Part shown: positions 25,601 to 33,817 of the stretch, one piece after another
Position numbering within the stretch: the first letter of the stretch is position 1
How the letters are laid out: every line of letters starts with the position of its first letter
Assembly: GCA_947455195.1 (NCBI GenBank)
Contig: CANGMI010000001.1
Location: 1 to 64,000 of the forward strand
Length of the DNA stretch: 64,000 nt
Direction: 5' to 3'
DNA from: Pseudomonadota bacterium
Lineage (GTDB): Bacteria > Pseudomonadota > Gammaproteobacteria > Burkholderiales > SG8-39
Notes under the pieces: generated by a model
Seen by the model: only the letters and a program-made list of their open reading frames with translations
Told to the model about the DNA's origin: nothing
Databases searched by the model: none
Program-made: the position numbers and the translations under genes

Positions 25601-28283
25601 GACCACGCGCAATTTCGGCGAGCGCTCACCCAACCGCGGGCCTGCCATCACCGTGCCTGCGACGAGTGCCACCTACTCGGCCGGCGGCGCACCGGTCGTG
25701 CTCGAGACCACGAGCGGTCTGGCCGTCACCGACCCCGATCTCGACGGTGCGGTGATCAACGGCAACTATGGCGGCAGCAGCATCACCCTCGCGCGCCAGG
25801 GCGGGGCCAGTTCCAGCGATGTCTTCAGTCCGTCGGGACTGCTGGGCCCGCTCACCGAGGGCAACGCCTTCACCTGGAACGGCAACACCACCGGCACGGT
25901 TACCCGCAATTCGGGTGGCACCCTCACCCTCACCTTCGCCAACGGCGTCACACAGACCACGGTCGATGCGGTGATGCAGGCCATCAACTACCGCAACACC
26001 AGCAGCGCCCCGCCCCTCTCGGTGACGCTGGCATGGACCTTCGGCGATGGCAACCCCGCCGACCCCGATGGTCGTCAGGGCACGGGGGGGGCACTCACCG
26101 CCACCGGTTCGCTCACCCTCAACCGGGTCAATGTCGCACCGACCCTCACCGGCCTGCCCGGCACGCCGGACAGCTACACCGAGGGCGGCACGCCCACTGT
26201 CCTCGCCCCGGCGGCCAATGTGGCCGACATCGACCTGTCGGGCATCGGCAACTGGAATGGCGCAACGCTCACCCTCGCGCGCCACGGCGGGGCCAATGCC
26301 GATGACCTCTTCAGCGGATCAGGCACGGTCGCGCTCAGTGGCAGCAACGTCACGGTCGGTGGCACCACCATCGGCACCTTCACCCAGAGCGGTGGCACGC
26401 TCACCATCACCTTCAACGGCAACGCCACCCCGAGTCTGGTGACCACGCTCGCGCGGGGCCTGGCCTACGCCAACACCAACCTCGACCCGCCCGCCTCGGT
26501 GCAGATCGACCTCGTCGTGAACGATGGCAACGCGGGCTCCGCACTCGTGCCCGGGGCGCAGGGGCTGGGTGGTCCGCTCGCCGCCAGCGGTCAGGTGGCC
26601 GTCAACATCATCGCCATCGACAGCCCGCCCGCGAATGTGACGCCGAGCAGCGCCACGCTGATCGAAAACGCGCACTTCCCCTTCACCGCCGCCGACCGGG
26701 TATCCATCACCGACCCCGATGCCCGCACCGGCGCCTTGAGCACCACCCTCTCGGTGGCTCACGGCACCCTCTCGCTGGGCGCCTTCAGCGGTGGTGCCAT
26801 CGCAACCGGTGATGGCACTGGCACCGTGGTGATCACCGGTACGCTCACGCAGATCAACAGCGCGCTCGCCAGCCTCACCTACCAGCCGGTGCATGGCTAT
26901 TACGGCCCCGACACCCTGCAAGTCGTCACCAATGACAACGGCAATACCGGACAGATGCCTGCCAGTGCCCCCGCGGGCTCTGCCTTCGGCAACGGTGGCA
27001 CCTCGCTGGTCGCGAGCACGACCGTTCCGATCGACGTGGTGCCGATCAACACCGCGCCGAGCTTCAGCAATCTGGGCGGCAACGTGCCGTTCACGCCCGG
27101 TGAGCGCCCGGCGCAACTGAACCCGAACGCCCGGGTACAGGACCGCGAGATGGATGGGTTCAACGGCGGTGCCGGCAACTACGCCGGTGCCACGCTGTCG
27201 CTCTCTCGTGTCGGTGGGCCCGACCCCGGTGACGTCTTCGGCACCAGTGGAACGGTCACCATCACGGGGGGCAATGCGAGCGTGAACGGGGTGATCATCG
27301 CGAGCGTCACGCAGGTGAACGGACAGATTGCCTTCCACTTCAACGGCAACGCAAGCACTGCCCTGGTCAACACGCTGCTCGCCTCACTCACCTACCAGAA
27401 CGTGAGCACCCGCCCGCCGGCCACCGTCGACATCCTGTACCAGATCGACGATGGCAACACCGGTCCGCAGGGCGTGGGCGGCGCATTGAGCGGCACCGGT
27501 ACGAGCACGGCCACCTACCGTCCCGGGTTCATTCCACCGATCGTGCCGCCGCGCCCGATCGTTCCACCCATCAATCCGTTGCCCAATGTCGTACCGCCGC
27601 TGCCACCCCTCGGATCGCACCTGGCAGAAACCCCCGGATGGGGTCTGGGCGACTACGAACTGTCAATCCAGATCCGCTCGATCGATCTGGGCAACCGCGG
27701 GCTCTTCGGGCAGCGCGACGTACCCAAACTCGAGTCGAGCCAGTTCGGCTGGCCGGCTTCGATCCAGCCCTCGCTGCCGGCAAGCGAACCGCTGCGCATC
27801 GGGGCTCCGATCGGTGCCCGGCAGTTTGCCACTGGCGCAGAATTCATCTTCGAGATTCCACGCGACAGCTTCCTGCGCAACACCCCCCGGAGCATCGTCA
27901 ACCTGATGGCGATGACGCCCGACGGTCAGCCGCTGCCAGGCTGGCTCTCGTTCGACGACATCGCGGGCATCCTCGCCGGACGAGCACCCGCCGGATCAGG
28001 TCCGCTTTCGGTGCTCGTCATTGCCCGTGACACCGAAGGCAACGAGGCGCAGCAGACCTTCCAGCTCATCTTCACGGACAGCTCGCGCAGTTCGCTGGAA
28101 GCTCAACCTCGAATCGCATCAGGTCCGCTCGGGGCAGCCGCCCCACGCCCCCTGATGGCGCGATCGGCCGGTCCGGGCTTCACCGATCAGCTTCGTCTTG
28201 CCCGAGCCACCCACCATAACCCGCCCCAACCGGTGCACGCCATGCCCCGCCCCGCCGTGATCGAACGAGAACCCGCCCGATGA
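19668..28283 (+). CDS. Giant LEPR-XLL/DUF4347 multidomain surface protein
   Basis: A 2871-residue protein. The N-terminus carries LEPRLLFDG (residues 17-25), a motif shared by very large exported proteobacterial proteins. Residues 80-240 form a DUF4347 domain with a His139-Gly and Cys183 (ILSHGAPGEL, LLLGCDLAQG) arranged as in clan CD peptidases. About 260-1865 contain successive DUF11-like beta domains (VTYTL, VTFTLVVGNTGSTDAWDV, VSYSITFSNTGAVPG). About 1867-1985 is an SdrD-B/carboxypeptidase-regulatory-like module (VQGTVWNDIQ, DANGRYSFGALPAGTYEV). About 1986-2620 holds three similar beta modules (SSITLARQGGASSSDVF, ATLTLARHGGANADDLF, ATLSLSRVGGPDPGDVF) with a cadherin-like module before the third. 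About 2707-2804 is a dystroglycan/He_PIG-like domain (PLPGWLSFDDIAGILAG). There is no classical signal peptide. The stop overlaps the TolC-like gene start. Likely the cargo of the surrounding export genes; an adhesive role is inferred. An ATG at 19680 is an alternative start. Confidence 0.88.
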   Translation: MLPLMASGTTRTRLLALEPRLLFDGAGATQVATGVDGAAGHPEAGTAADGTTASAARPGPASLRETPDGSDRLADTARAPGQTLVFIDTRVPSAPQLAQAVAPGVTTVLIDADADALDVISHILLAQSGTVDSIQILSHGAPGELLLGNRTLDLAALQGDAGKVIEQWRASLAPGADILLLGCDLAQGDAGRTFVDTLAGLTGAVVAASTNITGATGVGGDWTLEYATGSIRTPLAIDTRSITGIDTTLDAAPSTTFPTGPNAATSQVLIGTSFNFSIDFGNTGTQTGYGPWVDLFIPHLGQDGVNGGPLDGITFNSATYLGTAVTTTVLTFDAQGKATHPLARDSNGDPIVVDVATFGGHPGDQLVVLQLPFGSFTPGQPVAPIAVNASLSDLANVDPAGGSAADLTIQSRAGFQYGLTPIADWATDPSITSAIGASLTVSPRVYTVSTSFANAEGELATGPDFPGQIVTTVKVAPGQTLSDLQIIQSLPNSVAFLSASASAGTLLSAPAVGQASNNAEVIWDFGNVTGTQSFTSTFYVPQFDANGNPVLASATGAPATLVGGDAATATWTPKDPRDPEQPLQQVGAGNVLIQAKSIATQKTAVTGGAAVPGNTVTYTLDTQISDYFTAGHLQINDTLGDGLVYTPGSASVTFYRGGTIIGTQALADADIGLTANPDGTTGMGFDLSGAIAGGAIAGSGHFGGAQLPGSPATDPTRAVVSFRATIANQYQSPSSSQNNLGVKETDGLGNTERATADLLDAAHGYATLYTGRSDGSGAGVMIPQGAFGLSIYAIDGNTNYGSARITPGDLVTYRLTYTFTANSFDQLDLQSFLPLPIFSTTDPGFTGSFAGWTSDAGPDATPAVGTWKTGPTNTAPLIPTGVTTSASANSIQFQFGSYLAPSVAPQKIDLLFTVTSSATKYVDGLRMTNLGQESQVNSAGARLQQQAIVQVTRSEPNLVITEGFVAVEPTQTNANFVRAGGSGPGGGVSWTLLNALNANTVPFSGGILNTTGMSAAPVDANVTGIDSADPVRFAITVRNTGSSGAYDVGVSQQLDPIFNQASANLHFNAMNGAGTRLVVTDSAGTVLVDAGGAYAAGKTQADLLTAIQSAQGIRLVNPVDPTAAVLSARSPSSGTDVALITFDLAPTVAIQPKVVYTSTATLTSYAGVYRGVSFVHGAESDSATVQGSGSNIAKSLIATDQAFTNGTNVAIGEVLTYQLVVTVREGTTTNAVVTDQLPPGQLALLGVDSITASSAVTSNLGPWSGLAATTTFRSDRALMTLSLGTLTNTDTDNTTPETVTITYRAVVLNALANRNGTTLANQGSIASGPDPSAPIDGRSSTISVMVREPALSLSLTPDRTQAQYGDTVTFTLVVGNTGSTDAWDVAIADALPQGLQNLQLISTTNNSSGSVDSSQTSASALASTLSNLRVGESVSFTFSATVVQAVAFGQTVTNTAQATWTSLPGAYAGQSALNGTGVAAAANTERTGADGPGAANAVRNNFATSASGAFTIFTATPELTQVTSESATPDLTTMAAPGISAGRYVTSNVAIGEIVRYRMLVDLPQSTTSNLQLLMNLTSGRLSYLNDGTATIAFVSSDGLSITSDATGLSGAGLAIQGDQSSINTITPTFVLPATDVTVNGSSISFNLGTVVNADLQPTKSEYVLVEFNAIVGNLASNVRTASAITETFQVARDPAATKPASLASNTTSLAIVEPVISDLGETITAVNGNTVSYSITFSNTGAVPGQSSPAMDVQLVDALSGATNLSQIGNVQVSSSGGSVTGIVNNSTAQGVDVVVGAVPRGAQVTITWTAQIVDPTLAASDAATLTWTSLTGTGTALAGSVQGVPGTSTGERTGSGVAPNTYRATTGSVLGVVQGTVWNDIQANLATTNNTGAPLPGQPLLGAVPVDLTRTSGGAVINLTTTTDANGRYSFGALPAGTYEVKIDPAWSGLVANGGAYTGVSPATNLATFTVAAATTTTRNFGERSPNRGPAITVPATSATYSAGGAPVVLETTSGLAVTDPDLDGAVINGNYGGSSITLARQGGASSSDVFSPSGLLGPLTEGNAFTWNGNTTGTVTRNSGGTLTLTFANGVTQTTVDAVMQAINYRNTSSAPPLSVTLAWTFGDGNPADPDGRQGTGGALTATGSLTLNRVNVAPTLTGLPGTPDSYTEGGTPTVLAPAANVADIDLSGIGNWNGATLTLARHGGANADDLFSGSGTVALSGSNVTVGGTTIGTFTQSGGTLTITFNGNATPSLVTTLARGLAYANTNLDPPASVQIDLVVNDGNAGSALVPGAQGLGGPLAASGQVAVNIIAIDSPPANVTPSSATLIENAHFPFTAADRVSITDPDARTGALSTTLSVAHGTLSLGAFSGGAIATGDGTGTVVITGTLTQINSALASLTYQPVHGYYGPDTLQVVTNDNGNTGQMPASAPAGSAFGNGGTSLVASTTVPIDVVPINTAPSFSNLGGNVPFTPGERPAQLNPNARVQDREMDGFNGGAGNYAGATLSLSRVGGPDPGDVFGTSGTVTITGGNASVNGVIIASVTQVNGQIAFHFNGNASTALVNTLLASLTYQNVSTRPPATVDILYQIDDGNTGPQGVGGALSGTGTSTATYRPGFIPPIVPPRPIVPPINPLPNVVPPLPPLGSHLAETPGWGLGDYELSIQIRSIDLGNRGLFGQRDVPKLESSQFGWPASIQPSLPASEPLRIGAPIGARQFATGAEFIFEIPRDSFLRNTPRSIVNLMAMTPDGQPLPGWLSFDDIAGILAGRAPAGSGPLSVLVIARDTEGNEAQQTFQLIFTDSSRSSLEAQPRIASGPLGAAAPRPLMARSAGPGFTDQLRLARATHHNPPQPVHAMPRPAVIEREPAR

Positions 28284-30190
28284 GTCTTCATTCACCGCTT
28301 GCCCCCCGACACAGAAAAGCCGGCCGACGGCCCCCGGTTCGCCACTGGATCGGTCTGTTCAGCTGCAGCGTCATCCTGGCTGGCTGCGCCGTGCAGCCGC
28401 AGCCGCTGGGCGAAGACGCCCACAGTGAGGCAGGCCAGCGCGATCGCGAGCGGCTCGCGGCGGCGACCGAACCGCTCGACCGTCCGGTGACGCTGGCCGA
28501 AGCCACCGCGCGTGCGATCCGCTTCAACATGGATTATCGCCAGCGGATGATGGAAGAGGGTGCAGCCGCACGGCAGCTCGACGTGGCCAACTGGGACATG
28601 CTGCCCAAGTTCACGCTCCAGGCGGGCTACACGGCGCGTGACAATGACGCGTTCAGTTACGGTGTCCAGCCCGACGGCACGCGGACGGTGAGCCCCTCGA
28701 CGGCCGTCGAGCGACGGCACTGGACCGACAGTGCGGTGTTCTCCTGGAACATTCTCGACTTCGGCCTCTCGTACTACCGGTCGAAACAGCTTGCCGATCA
28801 GGTGCTGATCGCCGAAGAGCGACGGCGCAAGGCCTTGCAGAACCTGGTGCAGGACGTGCGTTTCGCCTGGTGGAGAGCCGAGAGCGCCGAGCGCCTGCTG
28901 CCGGAAGTGGACGCCTTCCTGCGCGAAGTCGACCTGACCATCGCGCGGGCGCGTCTGATCGAGAATCGCCGCCTGCTGCCGCCGATCCAGATCATCGGCT
29001 ATCGCCGTGCACTGCTCGATCTGGCCCAGCAGATCACGCAGCGCCGTCAGGATCTGGCCGCAGCGCGCGTCGAACTGGCCAGCCTGATGAACATCGGGCC
29101 CGGAACCCCCTACAAGGTCGCCACCCTGCCCACCGAGCGGCAGGTGCCCGATCTCACGGCCCATGTCGATGCGCTGGAGAACCTGGCGCTTGCCAACCGA
29201 CCGGAATTGCGCGAGGAGCGCTACCGCGCCCGCATCACTGACCTTGAACACACCCGTACCCAGTGGTCGACGCTGGTGCCCGGGCTGGGTGTCGATGCCG
29301 GGTACTACCATGACTCGAATCGGTTCCTCGTGAACAACTCGTGGGAGCAGGCGGGCATCGCTGCGGCGTTCAATCTGGTGAAGGTTTTCTCGCTGCCGGC
29401 CATCGATCGATCATTTGCTGCCCAGCGCACCGTGGATGAAGCACGGCGGCTTGCGCTCTCGAGTGCCGTCATCACGCAGACCCGGATCGCCGCCGTTCGA
29501 TTCCAGTTGCTGAAGAACGAGTTCGATGTCTGGGACGAGGCCTTGCGGGATGACGAGCAGATCATCCGGTACCTGAGCGCGGCCAGCCAGATCGGGCTGG
29601 AAACCGAACTGGAAATCGTCCGGGCGAAAGCGCGCCGGATGGTGACGCTGATCAACCGCGACACGGTTCATGCCGGCTTGCAGGCGGCCATGGGTCGCGT
29701 GGCGTACTCGGTGGGCCTGGACAGCCTGCCTGACCAGCTCGACGATCGGAGCACCGAGGGGATTGCGCGCGCGCTGATCGACCGGGCGGCAAGTTTCGAA
29801 TCGGCCCACTTCAAGACCCCGGAGGCGGTGCCACTGCGCCCGGTGCGTATCGCCGCACCGATCGGCGTACCCGAGGCCATGGCAGGGCCCTTCACGACGG
29901 CGCTGCAACGCGCCCTGACGATGGCACGCATCCCCACCTCGGGCAGCGAGCCGGCCGCCACGATCGAGACCCGCATCGACATGGACCCCGCCCAGGACCA
30001 GTCGCGTCTGGTGAAGATGAAGGTGCGGGTGCTTGACGCCGAGGGCCGGTCGCTCCTCGATGCCGAGCAGCGCAGCATGCTCATCGAACCCCTCGACAAC
30101 CCGCAGTGGTCTGCCCTGGGCGAGGGCGTTGCCTACCGGGTCATCGTTCCGATCCTGCGCCACCTGGGTCAGCCGGCCATCGTGCGATGA
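28280..30190 (+). CDS. TolC-family outer-membrane channel lipoprotein with extra C-terminal domain
   Basis: A 636-residue protein. A lipobox (VILAGC, Cys36) follows a basic N-terminus. About 55-500 show the paired outer-membrane-factor repeats: LAEATARAIRFNMDYRQRMM, long helical segments and the first-repeat FSWNILDFGLSYYRSK, then YRARITDLEHTRTQWSTLVP and FNLVKVFSLPAIDRSF. This is the outer-membrane duct of export systems. It is longer than usual: the last 120 residues (from about APIGVPEAMAGPFTTALQRA) form an additional alpha/beta domain not found in plain TolC. The ATG overlaps the stop of the giant gene, and its own stop overlaps the frame of the next gene, so the genes are co-expressed. 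Together with the HlyD proteins it should make a trans-envelope channel. Confidence 0.88.
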   Translation: MSLHSPLAPRHRKAGRRPPVRHWIGLFSCSVILAGCAVQPQPLGEDAHSEAGQRDRERLAAATEPLDRPVTLAEATARAIRFNMDYRQRMMEEGAAARQLDVANWDMLPKFTLQAGYTARDNDAFSYGVQPDGTRTVSPSTAVERRHWTDSAVFSWNILDFGLSYYRSKQLADQVLIAEERRRKALQNLVQDVRFAWWRAESAERLLPEVDAFLREVDLTIARARLIENRRLLPPIQIIGYRRALLDLAQQITQRRQDLAAARVELASLMNIGPGTPYKVATLPTERQVPDLTAHVDALENLALANRPELREERYRARITDLEHTRTQWSTLVPGLGVDAGYYHDSNRFLVNNSWEQAGIAAAFNLVKVFSLPAIDRSFAAQRTVDEARRLALSSAVITQTRIAAVRFQLLKNEFDVWDEALRDDEQIIRYLSAASQIGLETELEIVRAKARRMVTLINRDTVHAGLQAAMGRVAYSVGLDSLPDQLDDRSTEGIARALIDRAASFESAHFKTPEAVPLRPVRIAAPIGVPEAMAGPFTTALQRALTMARIPTSGSEPAATIETRIDMDPAQDQSRLVKMKVRVLDAEGRSLLDAEQRSMLIEPLDNPQWSALGEGVAYRVIVPILRHLGQPAIVR

Positions 30191-30225
30191 CCCCATTCCG
30201 AAACTTCCGATCAGGTGATACCACC

Positions 30226-30951
30226 ATGTACCCCTTCATGCGAGCCGTCCTCTTCGTGGCGGCCATTGCCGCGCTCTCGCCCGCTCACGCCGAGGACACC
30301 TACCCGGCCATCATCGCCTCGGCCGAGGAGGCAACACTCTCGGCACAGATGCTCGGCCGCATCCAGACCTTGAACGCCACGCTCGGCGCCACGTTTGCCA
30401 AGGGCGACGTGCTGGTGGCATTCGACTGCGCCGAGCGGGAAGCCCAGTTGAGCGCCACGCGCGCCGATGCGATGGGAGCGCGCGAGACGCATCTGGCCAA
30501 GCTGCGCCTGGAAGGGCTCGGGGCTGCCGGAGAACTCGAGGTCACCACCGCCGCTGCTGCGGCGGCCAAGGCCCAGGCCCAGGTTGCGCTGATCGAATCG
30601 CAGATGAGCTACTGCACGATCCGGGCCCCCTTTCCGGGACGGGTGGCACGCCTGCGTGCCAAGGCTGCCGAGACGGTGAACCCCGGCCAGGCACTCATCG
30701 AGATCGTCAACCCCGAGGTCCTCAAGGCAACGATCAACGCACCGGCCAGTGCCCTGCGCTCGCTGCAGGTGGGCACCCGCGTATGGCTGCGTGCCCCCTC
30801 GGGCCGTCGGTACGAGGCGGAAGTCTCGCGCATCAACGCCCGGATCGACGGCGTGAGCCAGACCATCGAAGTCGAAGCGAGCGTGGCAAGCGCACCCGGA
30901 CTGGTACCGGGCATTGTCCTTGAAGCGCGTTTTGCGCCCGCACAGCGCTGA
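30226..30951 (+). CDS. HlyD-family periplasmic adaptor
   Basis: A 241-residue adaptor with a signal peptide (MYPFMRAVLFVAAIAALSPAHA). It shows the lipoyl half-motifs (SAQMLGRIQTLNATLGATFA, DVLVAFDCAERE), a short coiled coil (about 65-120) and the second half (YCTIRAPFPGRVARLRAKAA), followed by a beta-barrel part. I chose the ATG at 30226 because AGGTGA lies eight bases upstream; an ATG at 30187 overlaps the TolC-like stop (ATGA) and would add 13 residues. It is the simplest of three adaptor-type proteins in the cluster and lacks the membrane span of the others. It probably bridges the TolC-like protein and the inner-membrane components. Confidence 0.87.
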   Translation: MYPFMRAVLFVAAIAALSPAHAEDTYPAIIASAEEATLSAQMLGRIQTLNATLGATFAKGDVLVAFDCAEREAQLSATRADAMGARETHLAKLRLEGLGAAGELEVTTAAAAAAKAQAQVALIESQMSYCTIRAPFPGRVARLRAKAAETVNPGQALIEIVNPEVLKATINAPASALRSLQVGTRVWLRAPSGRRYEAEVSRINARIDGVSQTIEVEASVASAPGLVPGIVLEARFAPAQR

Positions 30952-31078
30952 GCCTGCGGGGGCCGGACCCGAAGGCAACATCCCGTCGCGCGCTCGCCCC
31001 TCGAGCATCGGGTCGGGGCATGCAGGCGGCTGGGTGCAGGCGCGACATGCCGCGTCACGCTGAGTCGCACGGCAACCG

Positions 31079-32431
31079 ATGAGCCAGACGACGCAGGCAT
31101 CGAGCGAGGCCGAGTGGGTCGGTCGACTGCTCGCCTACCAGGCGAGCCTCACGAACTGCCGCTCGCGGCGCGAGCTGCAGTTTGCCATCGTCAACGAGGG
31201 GGTCGGTCTGCTGGGCCGTCACCAGGCGTGGCTGGGTGAACCGGGAACGCTCGGGCGCCTTCAGCCGAGTGCTGTCTCGGGGCTGGCCGACCTCGACCGC
31301 AATACCCCTTTTTCATTCTGGTTTTCGCACCTGTGCCAATGGGCTCTCGATGAGGACCTGCCGGTCGTGGTTGCTTCGCCCGACCGCCTGAGCAGCGAAC
31401 TCGCGCGCGAGGGCAGCGAATGGATGCCGGCTCACGCCCTGGGCTGCCGGCTGCTTGGCCCGCGTGAGGAACCGCTGGGCATCCTCTGGCTGTGCCGCGA
31501 CGAACCCTTCTCCACCGAAGAGCGAGAAGTGGCTGCCTGGATTGCCCGGCAGGCCGGGTTTGCACTGTGGGGCTGGCGCTCGGAACGATCGCGTCTTGCC
31601 CGGGTCGTGCAACGGGTCTGGGGACGGCGCCTGGCCTGGCTCACCCTTGCCGTCGTGTTCGTGCTGGGCTGTATCCCGGTGCGCCTGAGCGTACTGGCGC
31701 CGGGCGAGGTGACGCCCCTCCAGCCCACGCCCGTCACCGCGCCCACCGATGGGGTCGTGCAGCGTGTCTGGGTGGCGCCCAGTCAGCCGGTGAAGGCCGG
31801 TGATCTCCTGGTCACGTTCGATGACACGGTGATCCGCAATCGCCTGCAGGTCGCACGCAAGACCCTCGACATCGCCCGTGCCGAATCGCAGCGCGCCGCC
31901 AGCAAGGCCTTCGCCGATGACCAGAGCAAGGCTGAACTCCAGATTCTCGATGCGCGCACACGAGAAAAAGCCGCCGAAGTAGCCTACCTGGCAGAGTTGC
32001 TCGAGCGCATGCGGATCACGGCACCGGTCGAAGGGGTCGCCGTCTTTGCCGACGCCTCGGACTGGATCGGCAAGCCGGTGCAGACTGGCGAACGCATCAT
32101 GCTCCTCTCGGACCCTCAGGCCGTGGAACTCACCCTGCACGTTTCGGCCGATGACGCCATTCCGCTCGCACCCGGCACGAAGGCGCAGATGTACCTCAAC
32201 GTGTCACCGCTGTCGTCCCTTGCAGCCACCGTGCACCAGACCAGCTACGAACCCTTGCCGACGGCCGAGGGCAATGCGGCCTATGTGCTGAAGGCCAGGC
32301 TCGACGACTCGCGGACGCCGCCGCGCCTCGGGTTGAAAGGCACGGCGAAACTCTTTGCCGAACCGGTTTCGCTCGCCTACTACCTGCTGCGAAAACCGAT
32401 TGCCTGGTTGCGCCGCGCATCCGGCCTGTAG
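31079..32431 (+). CDS. GAF-like/HlyD fusion adaptor
   Basis: A 450-residue protein. The first 165 residues are predicted cytoplasmic and GAF-like: an amphipathic start (EWVGRLLAYQASLTNCRSRR), a central ALGCRLLGPREEPLGILWLC and a helix FSTEEREVAAWIARQAGFAL. One membrane span follows at about 187-205 (LAWLTLAVVFVLGCIPV). The periplasmic part is HlyD-like, with lipoyl motifs VTAPTDGVVQRVWVAPSQPV and MRITAPVEGVAVFADASDWI around a coiled coil, and a beta-barrel end. Such fusions suggest that a cytoplasmic signal or the cargo is sensed by the adaptor. It is the last gene of the export cluster, 127 bp after the previous adaptor; no clear ribosome site precedes the ATG. It converges on a flavin monooxygenase gene. 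Confidence 0.85.
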   Translation: MSQTTQASSEAEWVGRLLAYQASLTNCRSRRELQFAIVNEGVGLLGRHQAWLGEPGTLGRLQPSAVSGLADLDRNTPFSFWFSHLCQWALDEDLPVVVASPDRLSSELAREGSEWMPAHALGCRLLGPREEPLGILWLCRDEPFSTEEREVAAWIARQAGFALWGWRSERSRLARVVQRVWGRRLAWLTLAVVFVLGCIPVRLSVLAPGEVTPLQPTPVTAPTDGVVQRVWVAPSQPVKAGDLLVTFDDTVIRNRLQVARKTLDIARAESQRAASKAFADDQSKAELQILDARTREKAAEVAYLAELLERMRITAPVEGVAVFADASDWIGKPVQTGERIMLLSDPQAVELTLHVSADDAIPLAPGTKAQMYLNVSPLSSLAATVHQTSYEPLPTAEGNAAYVLKARLDDSRTPPRLGLKGTAKLFAEPVSLAYYLLRKPIAWLRRASGL

Positions 32432-32480
32432 GGCAGCCTGCCGGTCGGGCCGTCAGGCCCTGCTCACCCGCGCACGGGCT

Positions 32481-33665
32481 TCAGACCAGAGGCACCGTCA
32501 ACGGGTCGTAGTTGTAGAGCCACTCGGCGCGTTCTTTCGCGATATTGCGCTCGTGGAAGGCGCGTCGCATCTGCTCGGCATCGACCATGTGGTAGAGCCC
32601 GCCATGCTCGGTCGACTCGGTGACGACCCGGGCCGTGCGATCGACGCGGTTGCGCTGATAGATCTCGAGCGCCTCCGTCACCGATCCGGCACCCGCGACC
32701 GCACGGGCGAGGACCGCACCATCCTCGATCGCGATGCAAGCGCCTTGCGCAAGGAAGGGCAGCGTCGGGTGGGCCGCATCGCCCAGCAGCGTGGCGCGCG
32801 CCGTACTCCAGTTGCGCACCGGCTTGCGGTTGTTGAGCGCCCAGCGATAGCACTCGTTCTTGTTGGCAGCATCGAGGATGGCCTGGATCTTCGGATGCCA
32901 GCCGACATAATTGGCCTTCAGCTCCTCCCACGGCCTGCTCTGGGTCCACGACTCCTCTTCCCAGGCGCTACGCTCGGGGCACCCGACCCAGTTGAGCAGT
33001 TCGCCACCGCGCAACCAGTAGATGACACAGTGGTTCTTCGGCCCGCACCAGACCTGACCGACGATGTCCATGATGTCGGAGGGCAACTGGCTGCGCGGGA
33101 CCGTGAGTCGCCAGGCCACATAGCCGGTGTAATTGGCCGGCGTCTCGCCCACGATCTGGCTGCGTATGGCAGACCGGATGCCATCGGCACCGATCAGAAG
33201 GTCACCCGACACGGTCGACCCGTCGGCGAGGGTCGCCGTGACCTTGTCGGCCGTCTCGCTGTAGCCTGCGACACGCGCACCGAGCGTGATGCAGTTGGGG
33301 TCCAGGGCGAGCACGCAGTCGACCAGGATGCGGTGCAGGTCGGCACGGTGAATATGGTAATAGGGTGCCCCATGCTGGCGCTCATGCGCACCGGCAAACG
33401 GGATGGCGTGCATGAGTTCACCGGTGTCATAGCGCCTGAACTCATAGCTTTGCGGCTTCACCGACACCCGCTCGAGCGCATCGCGAAGCCCGAGGTCGTA
33501 CAACACCTTGGCCGAATTGGCGCTCTGCTGGACGCCGGCACCAATCTCGCCCAACTGCGACGCCTGTTCGAAAATGCGCACCTTGCAACCCTTGCGCATC
33601 AGACTCGCCGCTGCCGCCAGGCCACCCAGGCCTGCCCCGGCAATGATCACATCCAGTTTATTCAT
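32481..33665 (-). CDS. FAD-dependent aromatic monooxygenase (salicylate hydroxylase-like)
   Basis: A 394-residue class A flavoprotein hydroxylase. It carries the N-terminal FAD motif GAGLGGLAAAASL with Glu33 at the end of strand 2, the GADGIRSAIR (DG) motif, and GDAAHPTLPFLAQGACIAIE (GD motif). The length and these motifs fit salicylate or 6-hydroxynicotinate-type 3-monooxygenases. The ATG at 33665 gives the normal start MNKLDVIIAGAG and has GAGGG upstream; the longer frame to 33707 is not needed. It stands alone, convergent with the export cluster and divergent from the nitrogen operon. The exact aromatic acid cannot be predicted. Confidence 0.88.
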   Translation of the reverse strand: MNKLDVIIAGAGLGGLAAAASLMRKGCKVRIFEQASQLGEIGAGVQQSANSAKVLYDLGLRDALERVSVKPQSYEFRRYDTGELMHAIPFAGAHERQHGAPYYHIHRADLHRILVDCVLALDPNCITLGARVAGYSETADKVTATLADGSTVSGDLLIGADGIRSAIRSQIVGETPANYTGYVAWRLTVPRSQLPSDIMDIVGQVWCGPKNHCVIYWLRGGELLNWVGCPERSAWEEESWTQSRPWEELKANYVGWHPKIQAILDAANKNECYRWALNNRKPVRNWSTARATLLGDAAHPTLPFLAQGACIAIEDGAVLARAVAGAGSVTEALEIYQRNRVDRTARVVTESTEHGGLYHMVDAEQMRRAFHERNIAKERAEWLYNYDPLTVPLV

Positions 33666-33791
33666 GCTGCCCTCGAGAACGTTGCCCGCGTCGACACTGC
33701 GTGGCACGGGTCGAACACTACCGCACCCGCGCCGATCGCGCTGATCCGGCCCCGTATCTGCCCAACCGCATCAGCGCCGGACCGCTCCGAT

Positions 33792-33817
33792 TGCACCACA
33801 TACGATCAAATGCACCA
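33792..33817 (+). promoter_or_regulatory. Candidate NtrC enhancer half-sites
   Basis: TTGCACCA at 33791 and TGCACCA at 33811 are 19 bp apart and about 180-200 bp upstream of the sigma-54 promoter, a usual enhancer distance. They are direct rather than inverted half-sites, so this is a tentative call. Confidence 0.4.
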
